Notes: generated from the letters alone by a model not told the origin. Positions 16,793-26,803 are shown, counted from the first letter of the stretch. The stretch is DNA of 64,000 nt from Bhargavaea changchunensis (GCF_042665595.1 NZ_JBHTCT010000031.1:16799-80798); one strand, 5' to 3'. A program made the numbers and translations.

Positions 16793-19153
16793 TCACTTCA
16801 GTTCAACCACAGTGACCCCGTAGCCGCCTTCGCCCGCTTCGCCAAACCTGAAGCTTTTGACACGCGGATGGCGCCGGAGGAACTTCTGGATCCCTTCGCG
16901 GAGTGCGCCTGTCCCCTTGCCGTGGATGATCGACACACGCGGATAGTTGGCAAGAAGCGCATCATCGATGTATTTCTCCGTTCGTTGGATGGCATCTTCG
17001 TACCGCTCGCCGCGAAGGTCGAGTTCGAGCTTCACTCCTGCGCCCGACCGGCCGCGGACCGCATTTACATTGACGGTTTCCTTTTCTTTTTCCGGCTTGA
17101 TATACTCCAGGTCGGATTCATCGATTTTCATCTTTAGGATACCGAGCTGGACCATCCACTCACCGCCGGACATCTTCTCAACAAGGGAACCCTTCTGTCC
17201 GTAACTCAGCACCTTGACTTCATCCCCGGGACGGAATTCCCTTTTTGCTGGCTTCGCCTTCTGCTTCGGCTTCTTAGCGAGTTCCTCTTCCGGAATCGCG
17301 CCTTCCAGGCGCTTTTTCGCATCGATCAGTTCGTGTTCTTTAACCGAAGCGCCGGCATTCAGCCTGAGCGCACGGAGTTCCGAGATGACAGACTCCGCTT
17401 CCCTGCGTGCATCCTCGACGATTTTCTTTGCCTTTTCACGGGCTTTCTGCTCGAGCGATTCCTTTTTCGATTCATACTCGGACAGACGCGTTTCCAGCTG
17501 TTTGCGGAGCGACTCGGATTCCTCGAGGACCCTTGCCGTTTCCTCAGCGTCTTTTTCCGCCTGTACCCTGCTCGCCTCAAGTGAGGTGATCATCGTTTCC
17601 ACTTCGTTCCGGTTTTCGCCGGTAAAGGTTTCGGCGTGGCGGATGATCCTGTCCGGCAGTCCGAGCCGGCTGGATATCTCGAACGCGTTGCTCCGCCCCG
17701 GCACACCGATCAAAAGACGGTATGTGGGGCTCAGTGTCTCGACATCGAATTCAACGCTCGCGTTGACCACGCCGGGACGATTGTATCCATAGGCCTTCAG
17801 CTCGGGATAGTGCGTCGTCGCCATGACCCGGGCTCCCCGGCCGTGGACTTCGTCCAGAATGGAGATGGCCAATGCCGCTCCTTCCTGCGGATCGGTACCG
17901 GAACCGAGTTCGTCAAACAGGACGAGTGATTCCGAATCGAACTTATTCAGGATGTCGACAATGTTGACCATATGGGAGGAGAAAGTACTCAGGCTCTGTT
18001 CGATAGACTGCTCATCGCCGATATCGGCAAACACATCCTTGAAAACGGCCATTTCCGATCCGTCGAGTGCCGGAATCGGGATTCCTGCCTGGGTCATGAG
18101 TGTGCAAAGTCCGACCGTTTTCAGTGTAACGGTTTTACCGCCGGTGTTCGGACCCGTGATCACGATTGCCGTCGTATCCCTGCCAAATTCAATCGTATTC
18201 GGAACGGCCTCTTCCCTCGACAAAAACGGATGGCGGCATTTGACAAGGCGGATGTAACCCTCGTTGTTGACCTTCGGCACGGTCGCCTTCTGGGTCATCC
18301 CGTATTTCGCCTTGGCAAGTACAGCATCCATATCCCCCAGTATGCGGACCATGATAAACAGTTCATGAGCATGTTCCTGCACATGGCCGCTCAACTCACG
18401 GAGGATGCGCTCGATCTCTTCCTTTTCCTTCGCCTTCAGCTGACGGATTTCGTTGTTCGCCTGCACGACAGCATCAGGCTCGATGAACAGCGTCTGCCCC
18501 GAAGAGGACTGGTCATGGACAATCCCGCCGAAATGCGTCCGGTATTCCTGCTTGACCGGAATGACATACCGGTCGTTCCGCATGGTCACGATCGAGTCAG
18601 ACAGCATTTTAGAATTATTTCTCGTATACTGTTCCAGCTTGTCCCGAACCCTTCCCTCCTGGGTCCGCAGCTGCTGCCGGATGGAGCGGAGCGCCGAAGA
18701 AGCGCTGTCCAGCACTTTGCCGTTTTCATCGATGCAGGCATTGATTTCATGCTCAAGCGCCGTTAGGATCGGCATCTCCTCTTTTTTTGCAAGAAAGAGC
18801 GGAATGGCAATCTCCCCTTCTTCCCCTATGGCCTCCAGGAACTGACGGAGGATGCAGCCTGCACGGATCGTGCTCGCCGTCTCCATCAGCTCTCCGGCGC
18901 CGAGTGTACCGCCTGCCTGGGCACGCTTTGCGTACATCCGGATGTCGAACAGGCCGCCCATCGGGACATTTCCCCGGATGCGGTAGATGGCCAGTGCTTC
19001 ATCCGTCTCTTCAAGGAGCGATCGGACCTTTCCGAGGTCATCGGAAGGGACGAGCTCCCCGATCCGTGCGCGTCCGAGCGCCGATGTGCAATGGCCAGCC
19101 ACTTCAGAGCGGATTTTATCAAATTCAAGTGTTTTCAGGACCCGGGCCTCCAT
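16793..19153 (-). CDS. mutS2: Endonuclease MutS2
   Basis: Large ATPase of 786 residues. The MutS core carries Walker A GPNTGGKTVTLKTVG near residue 330 and Walker B SLVLFDELGSGTDPQEG near 405. A long coiled coil covers about 515-600, and the C-terminal Smr nuclease domain runs from about 710 (LDLRGERYEDAIQR, IIHGKGTGALREGI). In B. subtilis MutS2 suppresses or modulates homologous recombination and acts on collided ribosomes. The ATG at 19153 is chosen because an in-frame GTG at 19162 touches the AAAGGA ribosome binding site. Confidence 0.95.
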   Translation of the reverse strand: MEARVLKTLEFDKIRSEVAGHCTSALGRARIGELVPSDDLGKVRSLLEETDEALAIYRIRGNVPMGGLFDIRMYAKRAQAGGTLGAGELMETASTIRAGCILRQFLEAIGEEGEIAIPLFLAKKEEMPILTALEHEINACIDENGKVLDSASSALRSIRQQLRTQEGRVRDKLEQYTRNNSKMLSDSIVTMRNDRYVIPVKQEYRTHFGGIVHDQSSSGQTLFIEPDAVVQANNEIRQLKAKEKEEIERILRELSGHVQEHAHELFIMVRILGDMDAVLAKAKYGMTQKATVPKVNNEGYIRLVKCRHPFLSREEAVPNTIEFGRDTTAIVITGPNTGGKTVTLKTVGLCTLMTQAGIPIPALDGSEMAVFKDVFADIGDEQSIEQSLSTFSSHMVNIVDILNKFDSESLVLFDELGSGTDPQEGAALAISILDEVHGRGARVMATTHYPELKAYGYNRPGVVNASVEFDVETLSPTYRLLIGVPGRSNAFEISSRLGLPDRIIRHAETFTGENRNEVETMITSLEASRVQAEKDAEETARVLEESESLRKQLETRLSEYESKKESLEQKAREKAKKIVEDARREAESVISELRALRLNAGASVKEHELIDAKKRLEGAIPEEELAKKPKQKAKPAKREFRPGDEVKVLSYGQKGSLVEKMSGGEWMVQLGILKMKIDESDLEYIKPEKEKETVNVNAVRGRSGAGVKLELDLRGERYEDAIQRTEKYIDDALLANYPRVSIIHGKGTGALREGIQKFLRRHPRVKSFRFGEAGEGGYGVTVVELK

Positions 19154-19191
19154 GTGCCCCACTTCCTTTCAGATCTGGTCTCTCTATTAAA

Positions 19192-20910
19192 TCAGCGTTC
19201 CCTGCCGAGATGCGACAGGAAACGGTCAAGTGTCCATGTATTGACGATCATATCGCGGTTCAGCCATGCACGCTGTGCATATCGGACGCCGGTTTCCATA
19301 TAGTCCAGCTGCCCGACACTGTGTGCGTCGGTATTGATCGCGATCGGCACGCCTTTTTCCGCGGCGAGCATGAGCCATTCTTCAGCAAGGTCAAGACGGT
19401 ACGGGTTGGCATTCAGCTCGAGGATCTTGCCGTACTCTGCCGCCCATTCGATCAGTTGTGCCACATCGGGCGCGTAGCCGTCCCGGCGGCCGATGATCCG
19501 GCCGGTCGGGTGCGCGATCATGTCCACATGCGGGTTAGAGATCGCAGCATGGAGGCGCTCCATGATCTTTTCCTGGGGCTGGCTGAAGTTGGAATGGATT
19601 GAAGCGATAACAAAGTCCAGCTCAGACAACAGCTCATCATCAAAGTCCAGCGTCGCGTCCGGCAGAATATCCATTTCAGTACCGCAGAGAATCGTGATAC
19701 CGTCCATTTCATCATCGGCTTCCCTGACTTCACGGATCTGGTCGCGGAGGCGCTCAGGCGTCAGCCCATTCGCCACCCTCAGATAGCGGGAGTGGTCCGT
19801 GATGACCATGTGGCTGTACCCGAGTTCACGGCAGGCCTCCGCCATTTCACGGATGGATTCCGCTCCGTCCGACCAGACCGTATGCATATGAAGGTCTGAG
19901 CGGATATCTTCCGGACGGATCAGGTTTTTCAGTTCATCAGCACGGTCCAGCTCCGTCCCGTCTTTACGGACAGTCGGCGGGAAGTACGGCAGATCAAAAT
20001 GGGAAAAGAAGCTTTCCTCGGAGTCAAACGTGAGCACACTGCCGTCCTCCTGCTCCACGCCATATTCACTGATTTTCTCGCCCCGTTCTTTTGCGATCTG
20101 CCGCATCCGGACGTTATGATCCTTCGATCCTGTGAAGTGGTGGATGGCGCTGGCAAACTGTTGCTCCGTGACAAAACGGAAATCCACATCCACCGGCTCG
20201 TCCGAATCAACGGTGACCGACAGCTTGGCTTCACCCGATGCATCGGTCCCGATCACCGGGAGGGAGCCTGCCAGTGCTTCATTGACCCGCTGCGGTTCCT
20301 TGGTGACAATGATGAAGTCCAGGTCACTGCTCATTTCCGCAGTACGCCGGTAGCTTCCGGTCACCATATGGCGGTCCACCTCTGGAATCGCATTCAGTAC
20401 GCTTTCAATCATCCTGACGACGGGTTCCAGCTGCCAGTGCGGCAGCTTGTCCGGACGCTGGCCGAACGTTTCCAGCTCCGCAAGGATTTTCTCTTCGGTC
20501 TTCTTGCCGAATCCTGCAAGCTTACTTACCTCGCCCGCTTCGCAGGCTGCGCGGAGCGAGTCAGCCGAATCGATACCGAGTTCACTGTGCAGCTTGGCAA
20601 TCTTTTTGCCGCCGAGGCCCGGAATCTTCAGCAGTGGAATCAGGCCGTCGGGCACCTGTTCCTGAAGCTCTTTAAGAAGCTCCGACTCCCCTTTTTCCAG
20701 CAGATCGGTAATTACCGAACCGGTGCCTTTTCCGATGCCTTTCAGAGAAAGGATATTATCCATTTCTGCAAGGCTGCGCGGATCCTGCTCGAGCACACCG
20801 GCAGCCTTCCGGAATGCCCCGACCTTGAACGGATTCTCTCCGAGCAATTCCATATGGAGGGCAATTTCTTCAAGCGTCTTGATGATGATTTTCTTGTTCA
20901 CCGTCACCAT
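19192..20910 (-). CDS. polX: Family X DNA polymerase/3'-5' exonuclease PolX
   Basis: Repair polymerase of 572 residues. N-terminal helix-hairpin-helix motifs (LSLKGIGKGTGSVI, LLKIPGLGGKKIAKL) are followed by the nucleotidyltransferase site GSYRRTAEMSSDLDFIIV near 185-205. The C-terminal PHP domain starts near 335 (SDLHMHTVWSDGAESI) and contains VITDHSRYL, AHPTGR and INTDAHSV metal motifs, which give exonuclease activity. It likely fills gaps in base excision repair. The first ATG (20910) abuts AAAGGGG; a GTG at 20901 would have better spacing, so the first three residues are uncertain. Confidence 0.95.
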   Translation of the reverse strand: MVTVNKKIIIKTLEEIALHMELLGENPFKVGAFRKAAGVLEQDPRSLAEMDNILSLKGIGKGTGSVITDLLEKGESELLKELQEQVPDGLIPLLKIPGLGGKKIAKLHSELGIDSADSLRAACEAGEVSKLAGFGKKTEEKILAELETFGQRPDKLPHWQLEPVVRMIESVLNAIPEVDRHMVTGSYRRTAEMSSDLDFIIVTKEPQRVNEALAGSLPVIGTDASGEAKLSVTVDSDEPVDVDFRFVTEQQFASAIHHFTGSKDHNVRMRQIAKERGEKISEYGVEQEDGSVLTFDSEESFFSHFDLPYFPPTVRKDGTELDRADELKNLIRPEDIRSDLHMHTVWSDGAESIREMAEACRELGYSHMVITDHSRYLRVANGLTPERLRDQIREVREADDEMDGITILCGTEMDILPDATLDFDDELLSELDFVIASIHSNFSQPQEKIMERLHAAISNPHVDMIAHPTGRIIGRRDGYAPDVAQLIEWAAEYGKILELNANPYRLDLAEEWLMLAAEKGVPIAINTDAHSVGQLDYMETGVRYAQRAWLNRDMIVNTWTLDRFLSHLGRER

Positions 20911-20923
20911 TCCCCTTTCGGAT

Positions 20924-20952
20924 AAAAAGCTTCCCTCATCGGAAGGGAAGCT
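20924..20952 (-). terminator. Terminator of zapA-cvpA
   Basis: On the minus strand AGCTTCCCT pairs with AGGGAAGCT around a seven-base loop and is followed by TTTT. It separates cvpA from polX. Confidence 0.75.
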
Positions 20953-20953
20953 C

Positions 20954-21493
20954 TCATTTTACATAGATGAACCACCAGTTTTTCACCATTTCGGAGATGA
21001 CCGGCGTATGTTTCAGCATCGCCCCCGAGAGGAGCGAGGAATCAATCATGTTCTGGATTGAGGCAATCGGCACCATCGCCACGATGTAGAGGATGAAAAA
21101 CAAGATCAGATAAAATTCCAGGAAACCAAGTGCCGCCCCCGCAAATGAATTGACCGACCCGAGCACCGGGAGGTATTTCAGGAAGTCCAGAGCGGAAGCA
21201 ATCAGATGAAGCACAAGTTTCACGGCCAGGAAAATAAAGACAAAAGCCAGCAGCCGATAGAATGTCTCATCAAAATCGATGCTTCCGAATGAAATCCGGA
21301 GCGAGTTCCCCGCTTCCACCGCTGGATAGGGTACCCAGAGCACGAACTTCTCGGCAAGCGGTTTGTAATACTTCCACGCAACAAACAGCGCGATGATGAT
21401 GCCGGTCATATGTAGGAGCTGTACAATAAGGCCCCGTTTATAGCCTGCTACGAGGCCACCCAAGAGAACAATCAGTATAATTAAATCAAGCAT
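20954..21493 (-). CDS. yshB: CvpA-family membrane protein (YshB)
   Basis: Integral membrane protein of 179 residues of the CvpA family (first linked to colicin V production in E. coli; role in Bacilli unclear). Four hydrophobic stretches are visible near 2-20, 28-42, 78-100 and 117-145 (LDLIILIVLLGGLVAGY, GIIIALFVAWKYY, LLAFVFIFLAVKLVLHLIAS, GFLEFYLILFFILYIVAM). It begins seven bases after zapA, in the same order as in B. subtilis. Confidence 0.88.
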   Translation of the reverse strand: MLDLIILIVLLGGLVAGYKRGLIVQLLHMTGIIIALFVAWKYYKPLAEKFVLWVPYPAVEAGNSLRISFGSIDFDETFYRLLAFVFIFLAVKLVLHLIASALDFLKYLPVLGSVNSFAGAALGFLEFYLILFFILYIVAMVPIASIQNMIDSSLLSGAMLKHTPVISEMVKNWWFIYVK

Positions 21494-21500
21494 GCAAGTG

Positions 21501-21761
21501 TCAGCCCTTCAATTGGTTCAGTTCTTTTTCAAGTTCTTCAATCCGCTCTTTCAGCTTGATCGAGTCATTAACTGTATTGAGTGCGGTGAGAACCGCAATT
21601 TTCGTAGTATCGAGCGAGCGGTTCTTTGATGAGATCTCGCGCATCATATCATCTACAAGCGAAGCGACGAGCCGCATATGTCCGACAGATTCTTTTCCCA
21701 TCATCTGGTATGTCTGACCGTAGATGTCGACGGACACACGGTTTTTTTCCGGTTCAGCCAC
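21501..21761 (-). CDS. zapA: Cell division protein ZapA
   Basis: Small FtsZ-bundling protein of 86 residues, the normal ZapA length. It has the N-terminal strand RVSVDIYGQTYQM, the central GHMRLVASLVDDMMREI helix, and a C-terminal coiled coil (LKERIEELEKELNQLKG). It promotes Z-ring assembly. The start is a GTG at 21761, seven bases after a perfect AAGGAGGT; longer readings to 21908 run into the divergent rnhC gene and lack support. Confidence 0.93.
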   Translation of the reverse strand: MAEPEKNRVSVDIYGQTYQMMGKESVGHMRLVASLVDDMMREISSKNRSLDTTKIAVLTALNTVNDSIKLKERIEELEKELNQLKG

Positions 21762-21851
21762 TCCCGCCACCTCCTTGAAAAATCCCATACACCATATTAC
21801 CATGAAAAGACTTGCCGTGTGTAGGTACGATACGGCGGAAGGATGAGAAAC

Positions 21852-22793
21852 ATGTCGAATGCAGTAATCCAACTGGGCCCGGAAAAGATCCGGGAACTCA
21901 TGGCCCACTATGCGGGCTCCAAAATCGAACGGAATGCTCCCGGCGTGGTGTTTGCCGCCAAGTCGTCGGGCGTATCCATCACCGCCTATAAATCCGGAAA
22001 AGTATTGTTCCAGGGAGGGGGTGCCGAAGCAGAGGCTTCCCGATGGGGAGGCACTTCTTCTGCGGGCTCCCCTAAGACGTCCTCACCCAAAGGCGAAAAA
22101 CTGCCTCCCCGCCTCGCTAGCATGTCGGTGCTCGGATCGGATGAAACCGGGACAGGTGACTTCTTCGGTCCTGTCACCGTTGCAGCATGCTATGTACCCT
22201 CGGAAATGATTGCACTGGCCGAGGAACTGGGCGTCAAAGACTCAAAAATGCTGACAGATGCCTATATGCAGAAAATCGGCCCGGAAATCAAGGCGGCATT
22301 CACAAACAGCGTACTTGTACTGCCCAACGAAAAATACAATGCCGTCCAGGCCAAGGGCTGGTCTCAGGGAAAGATCAAGGCACTGCTCCACAATCAGGCG
22401 CTGAAACATGTTTTGCGGAAATTGGATGGAACAAAGCCGGACCATATCCTGATCGACCAGTTTGCCGAGCGCGGCATCTATTATCGCCATATCGCATCCG
22501 AACCGGAAATCATACGCGAAAACGTCCTATTCTCCACAAAGGCGGAAAACCTTCATGTTTCCGTTGCGTGCGCATCGATACTGGCCAGGGTGGCCTTTCT
22601 TGAGGAAATGGACCGGCTAAGCGAAAAGGCAGGAGTACGGCTTCCAAAAGGCGCCGGTAAGCCGGTTGATGAGGCTGCTGCCAAGATTCTGCTGAAAAAA
22701 GGTGATGACTTCCTGGCCTCCATCACGAAGCGCCATTTTGCCAATACCCGGAAAGCCGCTGCCCTTGCATCCAAGCGATCCGGGAAGTTATGA
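21852..22793 (+). CDS. rnhC: Ribonuclease HIII
   Basis: RNase H type 2 enzyme of 313 residues that degrades RNA in RNA-DNA hybrids. The N-terminal TBP-like domain (residues 1-75, MSNAVIQLGPEKIRELMAHY) distinguishes HIII from HII. The catalytic stretch begins GSDETGTGDFFGPVTVAACY with Asp and Glu metal ligands near residues 97-98; DQFAERGIYYR and VSVACASILARVAF follow. The ATG at 21852 has AAGGAT seven bases upstream; the ATG at 21843 has no spacing. It is divergent from zapA, as in B. subtilis. Confidence 0.95.
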   Translation: MSNAVIQLGPEKIRELMAHYAGSKIERNAPGVVFAAKSSGVSITAYKSGKVLFQGGGAEAEASRWGGTSSAGSPKTSSPKGEKLPPRLASMSVLGSDETGTGDFFGPVTVAACYVPSEMIALAEELGVKDSKMLTDAYMQKIGPEIKAAFTNSVLVLPNEKYNAVQAKGWSQGKIKALLHNQALKHVLRKLDGTKPDHILIDQFAERGIYYRHIASEPEIIRENVLFSTKAENLHVSVACASILARVAFLEEMDRLSEKAGVRLPKGAGKPVDEAAAKILLKKGDDFLASITKRHFANTRKAAALASKRSGKL

Positions 22794-22805
22794 ATGATGT
22801 TAATG

Positions 22806-22835
22806 GGCTGTTCGGCTGATGCCGGACAGCCTTTT
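22806..22835 (+). terminator. Terminator of rnhC
   Basis: An 11-pair stem (GGCTGTTCGGC with GCCGGACAGCC, one G-T pair) closes the loop TGAT and is followed by TTTT. Confidence 0.85.
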
Positions 22836-22986
22836 ATGCATATCGCGCTCCTCTTTGGTCCGTACACATGCTTGAGGGCCTTTGGTTAGTTCCTCATCTC
22901 CTGCCTGCCTCGCCACACTCTCCCTTTCCGTTTAAATCGATCAAATCCTGCCTCTCCCTTGGATTTCATGTGAGAAAACCAACAGA

Positions 22987-23016
22987 AAGCCTCCGTCGGC
23001 AATCCGACGGAGGCTT
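22987..23016 (-). terminator. Terminator of pheST
   Basis: A perfect 11-pair stem (GCCTCCGTCGG and complement) with a four-base loop lies ten bases past the pheT stop; a short T run follows on the minus strand. Confidence 0.8.
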
Positions 23017-23025
23017 CATTGTTCA

Positions 23026-25437
23026 TCAGTTTCGGATCTCTGCGCCTTCAGCTTCAAGGGCAGCCAAGATACGGTTGTGCGCTTCGGAGACTTCCTCGTC
23101 CGTGAGCGTGCGCTCCGGATCCAGGTAAGTCAGCGAGAATGCAATCGACTTCATGCCTTCTTCCATCCTGTCGCCCTCATACACATCAAATACGCGGATT
23201 TCCTTCAGCATGTTTCCGGCATTTGCGCGGATGGTGCTTTTCAGCGTTGCCGCCTGGACAGCTTTTGGAACGATCAGCGCGATATCCCGGCTGATCGATG
23301 GGAACTTCGGCACCGGCGTGTAAAGAAGAGCTTCCGTCTCTTCCATAAGCAGGCGCTGGAGGTTCAGCTCGAAGACGATGGTTTCTTTCAGGTCACGAGC
23401 TTTCTGTTCGGACGGATGCAGTTGGCCGATAATGCCGACACGCTCGCCGTCCAGCAGGACATCGGCAGTCCGTCCAGGATGGAGGCCCTCCATTTCGGCT
23501 TTGCGATAGGACAATTTGTCAGAGAGGCCCAGTTCAGCAGCAAGTCCCTCGACAATTCCTTTCACCGCGAAGAAATCTGCCGGCTTTTGTCCTCCCTGCC
23601 AGCCGCCTCCCGACCATTCACCCGTGATGGCGCCCGCAGCGTGCTCGATTTCTGTCGGCAGACCGTCTGCGCCTTCACCGAGGAAGACGGCGCCGACTTC
23701 ATAGAGTGCAACCGAACTTGTCTGACGTGCCGTGTTATAGGTGACCGCATCGAGAATGTGCGGCAGAAGGCTCTGGCGGAGCGTGCTCCGCTCCTCGCTC
23801 ATCGGCATGAGGAGCCGCGTCACCGGTGCGGTCTCAAGTGCGAACTTCTGGGATTCCGGCTCAGATGTCAGAGAGTACGTGATTGATTGATACAGTCCCG
23901 CACCCTCGAGGTAACGGCGGACCGTGCGGCGCTTTTTCTGGTAAGGCGTGAGGCCTCCGGGAATCGACTCTGTCACAGGCAGTGTCGCAGGGATCTCGTC
24001 ATAGCCGTAAAGCCGGGCGATTTCCTCCACGATATCTTCCGGGATGGAGATGTCCACACGCCGGGTTGGGGCGTCTATGACGAATTGCCCGTTCACCGCT
24101 TCATACGGGAACTGCAGGCGGCGCAGGATCTCTTCCATTTCCTCAAACGGGATTTTCATCCCGAGGCGCTCATTGATGAAATCCGGGGAAACGGTGACGC
24201 GTTTTGGCTCTTTGTCCAATTCGTCGAACAGCACCGTGCCGGCAAGCACTTCGCCTCCGGCCAGATCGGCCATGAGGGCGGCGGCACGTTCGCCCGCCTC
24301 GATGACACGGTTCGGATCGACCCCTTTTTCGAAGCGTGTGCTGGCATCGCTCCGGAGGCCCAATTCACGTGACGTCTTCCGGACGGATGCAGGGCTGAAG
24401 TAAGCCGCTTCGATCACGACGGTCGTTGTGCCGTCATGGACTTCAGAATTGGCGCCGCCCATGACTCCTGCGATGGCGACCGGTTTGCGGCCGTTCGTGA
24501 TCAGCAGATGATGCGGTTCCAGCTTCCGCTCCGAGCCGTCAAGCGTCTCGATGACTTCGCCTTCTGCTGCATGCCTGACGACAATCTCCCCTGTGCCGAG
24601 CCGGTCATAGTCAAACGCGTGAAGCGGCTGGCCATACTCCATCAGAACGTAGTTCGTGATGTCGACGATATTGTTGAGCGGACGGACGCCGGCAGCCATG
24701 AGCCGCGCCTTCAGCCATTCCGGGGATTCCCCTACCTTGACGTTCCTCACAACCTTGGCAGCGTAAAGCGGGTTGGCTTCCGGTGCATCGACGCGGAGTT
24801 TCAGGTGGCCGGATGCCGGTTCTGCCGCTTCCTCATGAGCTGTTTCAGGAAGCTTCACGTCTTTCGACAGGATCGCAGCGGTTTCGTAGGCAGCCCCCAG
24901 CATGCTGAGCGCATCGGAGCGGTTCGGTGTCAGGTCCAGCTCAAGAACCGTGTCGTCCAGACCGAGAAGCGATAGTGCGTCCTCACCCGGGCGGGCATCT
25001 TCAGGAAGCACATAGATTCCGGATGCATAGGCTTTCGGAACGACCTTTCCGTCGAAACCGAGTTCCTGCAGTGAGCAAATCATCCCATGGGATTCCTCCC
25101 CGCGCAGCTTCGCCTTCTTGATCTTCACGCCGCCCGGCAGGCGGGCGCCCGGCCGCGCAACAACCACTTTTTGGCCGGCCGCAACATTCGGTGCACCGCA
25201 GATGATCTGGCTCGGCTCTTCCTCGCCCACATCCACACGGCAGATGTTCAGTTTGTCCGCCTGCGGATGCTGACTGCACTCCAGAACATGGCCGACGACG
25301 ATGTTCTTCAGCCCTTCGGAGCGGTCGTCCACGGCATCCACTTCGATGCCTGACCTTGTGATTTTTTCTGCCAGCTCAGCCGGCTCCACACCTTCAATAT
25401 CGACATAATCGCTTAACCAGTTCAGTGAAACTTTCAT
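23026..25437 (-). CDS. pheT: Phenylalanine-tRNA ligase beta subunit
   Basis: Large subunit of the (alpha beta)2 synthetase, 803 residues. The tRNA-binding EMAP-like domain is at about 40-150 (VGHVLECSQHPQADKLNICRVDVG), B3/B4 editing domain near 210-390, B5 near 405-480, and the C-terminal ferredoxin-fold anticodon-binding domain from about 708 (PKFPSISRDIALIV). The editing domain removes mischarged Tyr. It lies 12 bases after pheS under the same T-box. Confidence 0.97.
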   Translation of the reverse strand: MKVSLNWLSDYVDIEGVEPAELAEKITRSGIEVDAVDDRSEGLKNIVVGHVLECSQHPQADKLNICRVDVGEEEPSQIICGAPNVAAGQKVVVARPGARLPGGVKIKKAKLRGEESHGMICSLQELGFDGKVVPKAYASGIYVLPEDARPGEDALSLLGLDDTVLELDLTPNRSDALSMLGAAYETAAILSKDVKLPETAHEEAAEPASGHLKLRVDAPEANPLYAAKVVRNVKVGESPEWLKARLMAAGVRPLNNIVDITNYVLMEYGQPLHAFDYDRLGTGEIVVRHAAEGEVIETLDGSERKLEPHHLLITNGRKPVAIAGVMGGANSEVHDGTTTVVIEAAYFSPASVRKTSRELGLRSDASTRFEKGVDPNRVIEAGERAAALMADLAGGEVLAGTVLFDELDKEPKRVTVSPDFINERLGMKIPFEEMEEILRRLQFPYEAVNGQFVIDAPTRRVDISIPEDIVEEIARLYGYDEIPATLPVTESIPGGLTPYQKKRRTVRRYLEGAGLYQSITYSLTSEPESQKFALETAPVTRLLMPMSEERSTLRQSLLPHILDAVTYNTARQTSSVALYEVGAVFLGEGADGLPTEIEHAAGAITGEWSGGGWQGGQKPADFFAVKGIVEGLAAELGLSDKLSYRKAEMEGLHPGRTADVLLDGERVGIIGQLHPSEQKARDLKETIVFELNLQRLLMEETEALLYTPVPKFPSISRDIALIVPKAVQAATLKSTIRANAGNMLKEIRVFDVYEGDRMEEGMKSIAFSLTYLDPERTLTDEEVSEAHNRILAALEAEGAEIRN

Positions 25438-25449
25438 GTGTCGCCCTCC

Positions 25450-26487
25450 TCAGCCTTCCGTCCTGCGGAATTGTCCGATAAACCGGAGATCATCCGTGTA
25501 GAAATGACGGATGTCCTCGATTCCGTATTTCAGCATTGCGATCCGCTCCGGCCCCATGCCGAAAGCGAATCCGGAATGCACATCCGGATCATAGCCACCC
25601 ATGCGGAGTACGTTCGGGTGGACCATGCCGGCTCCCAAAATCTCGATCCAGCCTGTTTTTTTGCAGACATTGCAGCCAGACCCGCCACACTTGAAGCAGG
25701 AGATATCCATCTCGACGGACGGCTCCGTGAACGGGAAGTAGCTCGGGCGGAGGCGGATCTCCCTTTCTTCGCCGAACATCTTTTTGGCAAAGCGGTCCAG
25801 CGTGCCCTTCAAGTCACTCATCCGGATGTTTTCGCCGACGACAAGCCCTTCGATCTGTGTGAACTGATGGGAGTGGGTCGCATCGTCGTTATCGCGCCGG
25901 TACACCTTGCCCGGGCAGATGATCTTGAACGGCTTGCCTTCCTTCGCTTCCATCGTGCGAGCTTGCACAGGAGATGTATGGGTCCTGAGGAGAATGTCCT
26001 CGGTGATGTAGAACGAATCCTGCATATCCCGTGCCGGATGGCCCTTCGGCAGGTTCAGCGCTTCGAAGTTATAATAGTCCTTCTCCACTTCCGGCCCTTC
26101 AGCGACTTCATACCCCATCGAAATAAAGAAGTCTTCGATCTCCTCGATGATGCGGGTGAGCGGATGATGGTTTCCGACCTTCACCGGCGTGCCCGGAAGC
26201 GTGACGTCGATCGACTCCGCATCCAGCTTTTTCGCGACCGCCTCTTCTTCAAGTGCCTCCATCCGGCTTTCCAGCTTTGCGGTCACTTCGCCGCGCACTT
26301 CATTGACAAGCGCCCCCATTTTCGGGCGTTCTTCAGCCGGGAGTTTGCCCATTCCCTTTAGCAGGTCCGTGATCGGCCCTTTCTTGCCCAGATACTTGAC
26401 CCGGACATCATTCAGCGACTTCACGTCGGTAGCTGACGCGATGGCCTGAAGCGCTTCATCTTTCAACTGCTGCAGTTGCTGCTCCAT
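25450..26487 (-). CDS. pheS: Phenylalanine-tRNA ligase alpha subunit
   Basis: Catalytic subunit of 345 residues with a class II aminoacylation core. An N-terminal coiled coil (1-85) is followed by motif 2 (KVYRRDNDDATHSHQFTQIEG) and motif 3 (FGMGPERIAMLKYGI). A zinc-finger-like cluster FKCGGSGCNVC is visible near 260-270. A Phe T-box precedes the gene, so expression should rise when uncharged tRNA-Phe builds up. Confidence 0.97.
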   Translation of the reverse strand: MEQQLQQLKDEALQAIASATDVKSLNDVRVKYLGKKGPITDLLKGMGKLPAEERPKMGALVNEVRGEVTAKLESRMEALEEEAVAKKLDAESIDVTLPGTPVKVGNHHPLTRIIEEIEDFFISMGYEVAEGPEVEKDYYNFEALNLPKGHPARDMQDSFYITEDILLRTHTSPVQARTMEAKEGKPFKIICPGKVYRRDNDDATHSHQFTQIEGLVVGENIRMSDLKGTLDRFAKKMFGEEREIRLRPSYFPFTEPSVEMDISCFKCGGSGCNVCKKTGWIEILGAGMVHPNVLRMGGYDPDVHSGFAFGMGPERIAMLKYGIEDIRHFYTDDLRFIGQFRRTEG

Positions 26488-26539
26488 TCGGATTCTCCTT
26501 TCGTTAACCAGACTGCTGCCTGTCCTTCATGTTCCGGGC

Positions 26540-26800
26540 ATACAAAAAGCCCCGCCCCTCAAAAGGGACGAGGCTGAACTCGCGGTACCACCCTGATTAC
26601 CGCACAAAGGTGCGGTCACTCTGGACAGGATAACGGCTGTGTGCCGGCTCGCCTTTACAGCTGATGCTGGTCCCGGCGGCAACTTGCGGGGTGAACTTCA
26701 GCGTCATCCGATCACCGGCGCTTCCAGTCCCTGGCGCCGGCTCCCTGTCATCCGATGGGCAGCCTACTCTTCCCGCTCAATGTCTTTGGTCATTTACTTC
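26540..26800 (-). promoter_or_regulatory. T-box leader of pheST (Phe specifier)
   Basis: On the minus strand the conserved T-box sequence AGGGTGGTACCGCG (26581-26594) lies upstream of a terminator (26543-26574: AGCC...GGCT stem with TTTTT). Stem I occupies about 26650-26795 and holds a specifier-loop segment GAAGTTCACC, whose TTC codon matches phenylalanine. Uncharged tRNA-Phe is expected to stabilise the antiterminator and allow read-through into pheS. Confidence 0.92.
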
Positions 26801-26803
26801 TTC

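Noticed and set aside
22868..23128. 86-codon plus-strand frame between rnhC and pheT
   Set aside because: Overlaps the pheST terminator and the end of pheT; no supporting signal.
25438..26361. 307-codon plus-strand frame
   Set aside because: Antisense to pheS, which is certain; composition is low-complexity His/Arg/Phe typical of shadows.
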